Translations under genes and position numbers: made by a program
From: Candidatus Babelota bacterium
Lineage (GTDB): Bacteria; Babelota; Babeliae; Babelales; Vermiphilaceae
Length of the DNA stretch: 64,000 bases
Assembly: GCA_003963225.1 (NCBI GenBank)
Contig: RXKB01000006.1
Location: 1 to 64,000, forward strand
Reading direction: 5' to 3'
Shown here: positions 37,790 to 44,550 of the stretch, one piece after another
Numbering within the stretch: the first letter of the stretch is position 1
How the letters are laid out: each line of letters opens with the position of its first letter
The notes under the pieces: generated by a model
What the model saw: the letters and a program-made list of their open reading frames with translations, nothing else
Databases searched by the model: none
Told to the model about the DNA's origin: nothing

Positions 37790-37917
37790 TGATGCAACTT
37801 TTTGTTGTATGAAAAAAATTGTTGTTATAAATTTTTGCGTAACATAAAGTTACCATGAATATGTATTTTTTAAAAATATGGATTTTTTATAGGCAATACA
37901 TTATTGCATACTATTTT

Positions 37918-39117
37918 TTAATGTAGGCCTGCAGAAAGTTCCATTAGCGGGCTGAATATGGTAAGCATGAGTATAGCAATAGAAAAGCCTAACAATAACA
38001 ATAATATGGGACCGATCCAAAACATAATGCGTCCAATCATAGTATCAATTTTTGCAGCTGTTTTTTGTGCTATATTTTGTATGGCTGTAGGAAGAGAAGC
38101 TGTTTCTTGCGCAATCCCAATAATGGCAATCTGATACGTATCAAAAAATAAAGAGTGACTCGTCATTGCAGTTGCAAGTGTTTGTCCAGCTTGTACTTGT
38201 TCATGTAAATTTTTTACCGTCGTTTGCAATTTTCCCTTAGGCAATGATTCCTCAATAATAGTAAGTGCTTCAGGCAAGGTAATGTTGCTTTTAAGAAGAA
38301 TAGTTAAGAATGAAAAAAAAGTTGTTTGGTCCCATGCAGTCATTATAGAACGAACAAAAGGAATCCGATAATAACATGACGCAAGACTATTTTGTAGGTA
38401 ACAAGATTTATTTTTTAGTATCGTGATCATGCTTATTAAAAAAAATAATGTGCCAGTTATGTACAAAAATGGTGTGCTGCGTACAAAAGTGCTAATATTC
38501 ATAAGAATCTGTGTAGATCGCGATAGCGGTACATTAAGTGTTACAAAAAGACTATTTAATTTAGGGATAAAAAAAATAAATAGTAATAAACCAACTATTA
38601 AAATTGCAACTGCAGTAATTTTAGGTGTTAAAAGTACTGTGCGCATTTTGTTTTTAAAAAATGCTTTGTCTTTATAATGGCTACTTAATATCGTGCATAT
38701 GGCGACTAAGTTTCCTGTTTCTAAGCCAATAGAAATTGTTTGCCTGGCTAATGTATCGAAAAAACGTTCATGTTTTATTAATATATCTTTAATATTAACA
38801 CCAGCTTCTATTTCAGCTCCACAATAAAAAAGTATTTCTTGTATTATTGGATTTGTATTTTGTTGAGCAAGCAAAATAAACGCAGGAGCAAGTTGTATGC
38901 CGTTGTGCAATAATGTTGCCAACTGCTCATAAAAATCTACCTGTTCCATGAGATTGATCGTATAAAAAGAAGTTAAAAAAGAATAATCTTTTGTTTTGGT
39001 AAGAGCTATTTGTTGTTTAAAAAGCTGGTTTGCTAAATAATTATCTGTTGGTGCAAATGAATATCCGGAAATTAAATTTCCTGTAATAGTTATTCCTTCC
39101 CACCAAAAGTAAGGCAT
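37918..39117 (-). CDS. pilC: PilC/GspF-like type II secretion system F protein
   Basis: A 399-residue inner-membrane platform protein of type IV pilus and type II secretion machines. It has two T2SF domains, each starting with a helical bundle (VDFYEQLATLLHNGIQL and TFFSFLTILLKSNITLPEAL) and each followed by long membrane segments. IGIAQETASLPTAIQNIA and the C-terminal hydrophobic hairpin also fit. AAGGAA stands at the right distance from the ATG. The partner ATPases and pilins are not in the window. Whether it serves pili, secretion or DNA uptake cannot be told. Confidence 0.88.
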   Translation of the reverse strand: MPYFWWEGITITGNLISGYSFAPTDNYLANQLFKQQIALTKTKDYSFLTSFYTINLMEQVDFYEQLATLLHNGIQLAPAFILLAQQNTNPIIQEILFYCGAEIEAGVNIKDILIKHERFFDTLARQTISIGLETGNLVAICTILSSHYKDKAFFKNKMRTVLLTPKITAVAILIVGLLLFIFFIPKLNSLFVTLNVPLSRSTQILMNISTFVRSTPFLYITGTLFFLISMITILKNKSCYLQNSLASCYYRIPFVRSIMTAWDQTTFFSFLTILLKSNITLPEALTIIEESLPKGKLQTTVKNLHEQVQAGQTLATAMTSHSLFFDTYQIAIIGIAQETASLPTAIQNIAQKTAAKIDTMIGRIMFWIGPILLLLLGFSIAILMLTIFSPLMELSAGLH

Positions 39118-39131
39118 GTATTTGTTCCTTT

Positions 39132-39437
39132 TTATAACAAGTTAATCTGTTTATCAAGTCCCAACTTTTGTAAAAATAAAGCTAAAGATATATCTACTGC
39201 AACTGCTACTCTTTTTTTTCGCGTTGTTAGCCCTTTTACAATAGTTAGTTGATTTTGCGGAATAGGTATTTTTTCTGATAAAAAACGGATAAGTTCTTGA
39301 TTAGCTTTTCCTTTTTCAGGCGGACTTTTTAAAAACACTTTTATCCGTTGTTGTTTGTCTACAATAATGACTTGTTTTCCAGAAGATGGTACAACAACAA
39401 TATCTAAAAATAACATGGCAATGCTTATGTTATGCAT
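39132..39437 (-). CDS. YggU/DUF167 family protein
   Basis: A 101-residue protein with the DUF167 pattern: a beta strand, then RIKVFLKSPPEKGKANQELIRFLSEKI and a C-terminal IVKGLTTRKKRVAV. This small alpha/beta family is widespread and its function is not established. It lies 14 bases upstream of pilC on the same strand, so it may be co-transcribed. The N-terminus could also begin at the Met at residue 8. Confidence 0.8.
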   Translation of the reverse strand: MHNISIAMLFLDIVVVPSSGKQVIIVDKQQRIKVFLKSPPEKGKANQELIRFLSEKIPIPQNQLTIVKGLTTRKKRVAVAVDISLALFLQKLGLDKQINLL

Positions 39438-39496
39438 ATCTAAAAAGTAGTCTAATCGACTATTGTGTATTATGCAATTTCTTTTGAGAAATTAGG

Positions 39497-39907
39497 CTAA
39501 GATTGAGCCATTTTTATGTGTAATTGTGATAGTTGTTCAACCACAGAACGTACTTTTTTTGCTTGATCAATGGCTGCAGATACTGTTTGTACTTCAAGAG
39601 CATTTAGTAAATTCTGTACATCTTGTTGGAGGTTTTTAACTTTTTGTAATGCCTGGTCTATTGAATGCACGCCTAAAACAGCAAAAAGATTATTGATTCC
39701 TTCTAAAGAATGTGCTAGTTCTTGCATGCTATTAGAATTTACTTTTTCAAGCAGTGTGTTTACTTTTTGATTAGCTTGGCGCTCAATAACTCTTTTTTTT
39801 AAAAAACTAGTGTTAGATGATTTTGCTAATAATAGTGCAGACAGGCATGATATCCATAATGTAAAAAAAAATCTACAGACAATGCCTGTTTTTGGTAGTG
39901 CTGTCAT
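39497..39907 (-). CDS. small exported coiled-coil protein
   Basis: A 136-residue protein with a probable signal peptide (about residues 8-27) and a helical body with heptad-like spacing (about 35-130). No family recognised. It is divergent from the F-box-like gene at 40121, with an interrupted inverted repeat at 39960-39997 in between. Confidence 0.55.
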   Translation of the reverse strand: MTALPKTGIVCRFFFTLWISCLSALLLAKSSNTSFLKKRVIERQANQKVNTLLEKVNSNSMQELAHSLEGINNLFAVLGVHSIDQALQKVKNLQQDVQNLLNALEVQTVSAAIDQAKKVRSVVEQLSQLHIKMAQS

Positions 39908-39959
39908 TTTTTACTCTTTAAGTAATGGTATTTGAAAATGATTTTAACCAATAAGTATT

Positions 39960-39997
39960 AAATAAAACAAGGGTATTATAAAAATCCTGTTTTATTT
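39960..39997. repeat. interrupted inverted repeat between divergent genes
   Basis: Arms 39960-39972 and 39986-39997 pair over 12 bases with a single bulged A. As with the repeat at 20604, it lies between two divergent starts and so is not behind a gene. Confidence 0.5.
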
Positions 39998-40120
39998 TAT
40001 TGATTTTTAATTAGATTTATATATAATTCAAACGTTTTATTTAAAAAGCAAAGCATGCAGTAACAACAAAGTTCTATAATTGTCACTATATTAATATGTA
40101 CTATACCAAGGATCTACATT

Positions 40121-40948
40121 ATGAAAAAACAACATATTTTAATAACTATATTTTCTATAGTTGCTTATATTAATAGTTCTGATTATCAACTTGCGTCTAT
40201 TGAAACAGTATCTTCAGATGTATTTGGGCACATTTTGTCTTTTGTTGATCCAATTGGTTATGACGGATTACTGGATGCTGAGATGAGCCCAGCATTGGGC
40301 AAAATTGATTTGCCTTTTGTTTTAATAGCTAATAGTCGTTTAAGATGTTGTAATCCCAGTATGCGTGCATTAGCTGTAACTAGTACATATATGTTAAAAA
40401 AAGTGGAGAATATTGGTATATATTATTCTTATGTGTATACAATATTAAATAATCCTGAAGGTCATGTAAAACAAGCGTTCGATCAGTTCCATGAACAAGG
40501 CAAACTAGAGTTATTCCGCCTAAAAACAAATAAGAAATTTGATCAATATCCTAATGCATTAAGCGTCAGTTGCAAGATTTTTTTAACCTATAACCCAAGT
40601 GATCGTAGAAGTAAATATGCTTTACATTATACAATTGAACTTCCCGAAAACACAAACATATATGTGCAACATATTGGAAAACTTAAAAAACCGTTGCATT
40701 TAGCAGGGTGGCAACCGTTTTTTGAACTATTTTTACAGAATGATAATGAAATAAGAAATAAGGTAATTGAAAAATGGATTTGTTTATTTGTAAATAAGTT
40801 TACATGGCAAAAAGGTACTAATCCTATAGATTCTTCTGCAGTTGGGCAATCTATAAATTCATATACAGGTTCTATTTATTTCAATGGACGCTATTATTTT
40901 TTATTTTCATTATTTTATAAATTGGTTGAAATGAGAATTATTGAATAA
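40121..40948 (+). CDS. exported protein with F-box-like N-terminal motif
   Basis: A 275-residue protein with a short signal peptide (about residues 1-18). Directly after it comes SSDVFGHILSFVDP, which resembles the first helix pair of an F-box, and about 45 residues later MRALAVTSTYM, like the second half of that motif. F-box proteins recruit substrates to eukaryotic SCF ubiquitin ligases, and several intracellular bacteria export such proteins. The insertion and low similarity make this tentative. The rest of the protein is not recognised. Confidence 0.45.
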   Translation: MKKQHILITIFSIVAYINSSDYQLASIETVSSDVFGHILSFVDPIGYDGLLDAEMSPALGKIDLPFVLIANSRLRCCNPSMRALAVTSTYMLKKVENIGIYYSYVYTILNNPEGHVKQAFDQFHEQGKLELFRLKTNKKFDQYPNALSVSCKIFLTYNPSDRRSKYALHYTIELPENTNIYVQHIGKLKKPLHLAGWQPFFELFLQNDNEIRNKVIEKWICLFVNKFTWQKGTNPIDSSAVGQSINSYTGSIYFNGRYYFLFSLFYKLVEMRIIE

Positions 40949-41029
40949 ATTTAAATTAAGTAGGTGGTTTTTGAAATCTATATCATTCGAATAGTTTAAA
41001 AATACTGCTTTTTTTAGATTGTTATTTAT

Positions 41030-41431
41030 CTACGCGGATTTTTTTCGAGGCTTAAAAAAACCTGCATTTTTTACCAAATCTACACAATCGTAATAGTTGT
41101 CTAAATTTTTTTCTTTTTGTTCTATGCATTTTATTAATGCTTGTTTTAGTAAAATGCTATTGGGTATTGTATTTACGTGGTGAATTATGTTTTCATGATC
41201 TTTTTTAATACTAGATAAGCTGTTGTTTTCTGCGTCTCTGCATTGGTCTTTTAATTTATGTATTTTTTGTATTTGCATATAGCTGAATGCCATATTTGCT
41301 AGGCAACCAAAAAATGCTGTGTGCAAGCCAATATTAGAAATTTTTTGAAATAAAGATGTATTGCTGACAGCTGGTGTAATGACATGCAATATACATATGA
41401 ATGCGTATGGTATAAAATTCTTTTTAAGCAT
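41030..41431 (-). CDS. small exported membrane protein (paralog A)
   Basis: A 133-residue protein with a signal-peptide-like N-terminus and a second hydrophobic stretch (about residues 30-55), followed by a charged helical domain. It aligns by eye with the frameshifted gene upstream: KISNIG versus KPISAIG, and NYYDCVDLVKN versus NYIDCNEEVIK. Both share a conserved Cys near the end. Family unknown. Confidence 0.6.
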   Translation of the reverse strand: MLKKNFIPYAFICILHVITPAVSNTSLFQKISNIGLHTAFFGCLANMAFSYMQIQKIHKLKDQCRDAENNSLSSIKKDHENIIHHVNTIPNSILLKQALIKCIEQKEKNLDNYYDCVDLVKNAGFFKPRKKSA

Positions 41432-41488
41432 TTTAGATCCTTCTTTTATGGATATTGTTAAAATTTTATATTGTATGTATCCGGGTAG

Positions 41489-41906
41489 TTATTTAGATAA
41501 ATTGTTTTTTAGAGTCTCAAACTTAATAACTTCTTCGTTGCAATCTATGTAATTTCTTGCATTGAGTTCTTTTTTGATATCTAAGCAGGCAAGTACTGAA
41601 GTCATGTAAGTTTCCATTATTGCTTTTTGCTTTAAAATGTTAGCATTTTTACCGTTATTATACATAAATTGATAACCATTTTGTTCTGCTTTAATAACAT
41701 GCGCATAATCATTTGATGATGATCTATAAATACATTTTTCTTTTGTTTTTAAAAATCTATTGCTTAGTGAGACAAAATTTGATAATGATTTTTGCAATAC
41801 ATACAGACCATTGCCAACTAGTAGAACAGTTATACATCCAATAGCGCTAATTGGTTTAATTTCAATATAATTGCCAAAAAGAAGTAGTGCAAAGCAATGT
41901 TTTCAT
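41489..41906 (-). pseudogene. paralog B of the 41030 gene, apparently frameshifted near its start
   Basis: The open frame from 41797 to 41489 begins at TTG and lacks the hydrophobic N-terminus of its paralog. Upstream, the same frame stays open and codes for a matching membrane stretch (PISAIGCITVLLVGNGLY) but has no usable start codon. An ATG at 41906 in another frame opens with a signal-peptide-like MKTLLCTTS. The two join if one base is gained or lost around the five-T run at about 41876-41880. The gene is therefore either broken, mis-sequenced at that run, or starts at an unusual codon. Confidence 0.5.
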
Positions 41907-42353
41907 AATATGTATACTTTCTATGTTAAAATAGTGTAAAAATATAACCTTTTGTGTTTTGTAATTATATTTAAATGTTAAAAATTGTCAATTATATTTG
42001 CAATTTTTATATAAAATTGCTATTTTGAAAATAAAATGATTATTTAAGCTGTCGATAGGCGTATAAAAATATAGGCATCCTTTTATAAGTTCGGCTTTAT
42101 CTATTATTCTCATGGAAATAATCTGGACTTTTTTTAAAGCCTTTTTACCGTATAAAAAATATAATAAATGCATTAAAAAAGCTTATTAAGTCAGTGTTTT
42201 TAATAGAAAATTAAATTTATATTGACTTTTTTATTTTTAAATAATGCAGGACATATTTTATTGACAAAGTTGAATTTATGTGTACTATTAGTAATAAGCA
42301 GTGTTTTAACATATAATTTTAAACTATTACTAGAAAGTCAAGAGGAGGCTATC
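41907..42353. other. 447-base gap between the frameshifted gene and the XRE regulator
   Basis: Very AT-rich. It contains the promoter-like pair at 42261-42288 for the regulator. A 61-codon frame at 41988-42173 on the minus strand has no ribosome-binding site or recognisable product and was not called. No RNA gene was recognised. Confidence 0.5.
42261..42288 (+). promoter_or_regulatory. strong promoter of the XRE/S24-like regulator
   Basis: A perfect TTGACA at 42261-42266 and TACTAT at 42283-42288 with 16-base spacing, about 66 bases before the ATG. The element ACTATTAGTA overlaps the -10 and a similar ACTATTACTA recurs about 39 bases later, possible operators for self-repression. Confidence 0.6.
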
Positions 42354-43046
42354 ATGAGTTCAACTTCCGTTGCTTCAACATCAACCCAACTGAGAGTAAA
42401 AGAGCTCCTCAGAGAAAAAGGATGGACAACAAAAGTTCTTGCAGAAAAGACAGGGATGTCTGAAAGTTATTTAACCCATATAAAAAATGGGACTCGTCGT
42501 TGGAATGAAGATTCTTTACGCAAGCTTGCACAAGCTTTTGAAATTAGCCCTATTGAGTTATTTGCCGAACGCAGACAGCGTACAGATGACATTGAAAGCA
42601 ATGTTGCGTTGCCTGAACGTGCAGATGTTGATTTAAAAGTTCAATTGGTACCTGTTGTTGGAGGAATTCCTTCAAATCCATCACCTTATAATAATCAATT
42701 GCAACAGATTACTACAGGATACAAAGATTCATTTGTAGCAGTATTAAACTCTACCGATGCTTCTATGTTTGCATATTGTGTTACAAATAATGTTATGGCT
42801 CCCACTTTTGTAAAGGGTGATTATTTAATTATCTCTCCAGAAGTATGGACCAGATCTGGTGACATTGCTGCTGTAGAATATGGCAATGATACTCATGTAA
42901 AAGATATTATGACCGTTACTTACACCGAAGATTTTATCGTTCTAGAATCAGTAAATCACAAAACTGCGCCTATTGCACTTGTCCGAGGCAAAGATCATTT
43001 TAGGATTATTGGACGTGTTATTGAACGTTATCAACAGTTTTCTTAA
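42354..43046 (+). CDS. XRE-family regulator with an S24/LexA-like C-terminal domain lacking the catalytic serine
   Basis: A 230-residue protein. Residues 12-70 form a helix-turn-helix (LAEKTGMSESYLTHIKNGTRRW). After a linker comes a beta-rich domain that matches the peptidase S24 fold of LexA and CI repressors, with FVKGDYLIISP and SGDIAAVEYG. The catalytic Ser normally in GxSMxP is replaced: the sequence reads NNVMAP (V147), while the Lys (K183) seems kept. Self-cleavage of the LexA type is therefore unlikely, and the domain may act only in dimerisation or sensing. AGGAGG lies six bases before the ATG, the best ribosome-binding site in the window; longer starts are rejected. Confidence 0.8.
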   Translation: MSSTSVASTSTQLRVKELLREKGWTTKVLAEKTGMSESYLTHIKNGTRRWNEDSLRKLAQAFEISPIELFAERRQRTDDIESNVALPERADVDLKVQLVPVVGGIPSNPSPYNNQLQQITTGYKDSFVAVLNSTDASMFAYCVTNNVMAPTFVKGDYLIISPEVWTRSGDIAAVEYGNDTHVKDIMTVTYTEDFIVLESVNHKTAPIALVRGKDHFRIIGRVIERYQQFS

Positions 43047-43069
43047 TGCATACTTTTTAAAGAAATTTT

Positions 43070-43105
43070 ATAGAAGGGGCCAAGCTTTTGCTTGGTCCCT
43101 TCTAT
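43070..43105 (+). terminator. terminator
   Basis: A stem of about 15 bp (43070-43085 with 43091-43105) containing one unpaired base, 24 bases after the regulator's stop. The T-rich tail is modest. Confidence 0.75.
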
Positions 43106-43305
43106 GTTTCTAAATCTTATTATTTTTGCTTTGTTTGTTTATTTTATTACTTGTTTCAACATCTTATCTTAATCTTTTTTTAATTTTTCATTGAGTGCAT
43201 TGAACTGCTCGCTCCATGGAAAAATTAAAAAAACTTTCAATCAAGGTGAAAAAATAGTCAAGAAAAAAGTATTTTTAAAATAAGATTTAGTGATTACAAA
43301 TAACA

Positions 43306-43821
43306 TTATTCAATTTTATTTGTAATCATCTGCATTGCTTGTGAAATTAAAGGATCTACCATTTCCGTATTGTTATCAAAGTTTTGCAAGACATACTTTG
43401 GCACATCTTCTTTTAGTCTTGGTCTGCCAATACCGAAACGAAAACGTAAAAAATCAGCGCCATATTGTTCAATAATTGATTTTAAACCGTTGTGGCCTTT
43501 GTGGCTGCCGCCTTGTTTAAATGAAAGGTTACCAAAGGGCTTTTCAAGTTCATCGTGTATCACTAAAATGTTTGTAACTTGAATACCTTGTTTTGCTAAA
43601 AATGGCACTACTTTGCCTGAGCTGTTCATAAAAGTTTGCGGCTTGATAAGGAGTATTTCTTTATTATTGACATGTATGGTAGCAACATCCATAAGTGGCT
43701 TGTGCGACCATGTCGTATTATATTGGTCTGCTAATTTGTCAACAATACGAAAACCAATGTTGTGCCGTTGAAAAAAATGCACAGGACCGGGATTACCCAG
43801 TCCTATAATTGCTTTGATCAT
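43306..43821 (-). CDS. pth: peptidyl-tRNA hydrolase
   Basis: A 171-residue enzyme that frees tRNA from peptidyl-tRNA released by stalled ribosomes. GLGNPG opens the protein, the catalytic His sits in RHNIGF, LLIKPQTFMNSSG follows, and the metal/substrate Asp is in VIHDELE. GGSHKGHNGLKSI and RFRFGIGRP complete the signature. It is slightly shorter than the usual 185-195 residues, mostly at the C-terminus. It lies 24 bases downstream of the Skp-like gene on the same strand. Confidence 0.95.
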   Translation of the reverse strand: MIKAIIGLGNPGPVHFFQRHNIGFRIVDKLADQYNTTWSHKPLMDVATIHVNNKEILLIKPQTFMNSSGKVVPFLAKQGIQVTNILVIHDELEKPFGNLSFKQGGSHKGHNGLKSIIEQYGADFLRFRFGIGRPRLKEDVPKYVLQNFDNNTEMVDPLISQAMQMITNKIE

Positions 43822-43845
43822 CTTGATAAGTATTAGCTAATTTTT

Positions 43846-44484
43846 TTATGTTGTTTTTCTTGCAGAAGATGCAGATGTACCAATGTTGGCAGTGGTAATG
43901 TTTTTATTTTTTTCATCTGTTTTATTCATAAGTACTATAATGTCGTCAGTGCATTCCAAGCGTTCTGCAACGTATACTGGACGACCAGAAGAACGGTCAA
44001 TCACAAAATCTAAATCTTGCTCTTTTCCGTACTGTTGTACTATTTGTTCAAAAGTTTTGCCAAGTTCTTCTGTTTTCAAATACATAAGAGATTCAAGTTC
44101 TTCTTTAGCATACTGTGTTTGTTCTTTTAAATCTCTTTCTAATTTTGCTAATTTTTTTTCTTCATCGCGACGCGCTTTTTCACTTAATGTAGGTGCTTTG
44201 GCTGTGTATTCTTTATGAGCTGTAGCCAATTCTGCTTGTTTTTTTTGTAATTCTTTTTCAATATTTTCTTTTTTTTGTAGAAAATCTTGTTTAATTTTTT
44301 TGCCTTGTGTTGATTCAGCTGCTACTTCATAGCCGTTAACAACTTTTACTTTTCCTTTAAAGGTATTGCTATTATTGGTAGATTCTACTGATTTTGCTTG
44401 CTTAGTATTGCCAACTTGTTGATCAGCATATACGTTAAAGCACAAACCACCCAATAGTAATATTGCAGACTGTTTTTTGTTCAT
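43846..44484 (-). CDS. skp: Skp/OmpH-like periplasmic chaperone
   Basis: A 212-residue protein with a signal peptide (about residues 1-20), a long charged coiled coil (about 60-150) and a C-terminal segment FEQIVQQYGKEQDLDFVIDRSSGRPVYV...TDDIIVLMN. That last part is typical of OmpH/Skp, which forms a trimeric cage that carries unfolded outer-membrane proteins across the periplasm. It implies that the organism has an outer membrane, in agreement with the barrel protein at 30212. Co-transcription with pth is likely from their close spacing. Confidence 0.78.
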   Translation of the reverse strand: MNKKQSAILLLGGLCFNVYADQQVGNTKQAKSVESTNNSNTFKGKVKVVNGYEVAAESTQGKKIKQDFLQKKENIEKELQKKQAELATAHKEYTAKAPTLSEKARRDEEKKLAKLERDLKEQTQYAKEELESLMYLKTEELGKTFEQIVQQYGKEQDLDFVIDRSSGRPVYVAERLECTDDIIVLMNKTDEKNKNITTANIGTSASSARKTT

Positions 44485-44550
44485 ATAAATTCCTATGCTT
44501 AAGTTATATGTGTACTACTTCCTTAATAATACTTTAATCGCTTTACAATC

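Noticed and set aside
41988-42173. 61-residue minus-strand frame
   Set aside because: No ribosome-binding site, no signal peptide or motif, and composition as expected for the AT-rich gap.
42222-42353. N-terminal extension of the XRE regulator
   Set aside because: The ATG at 42354 has AGGAGG in place and starts the domain; the extension includes the promoter itself.
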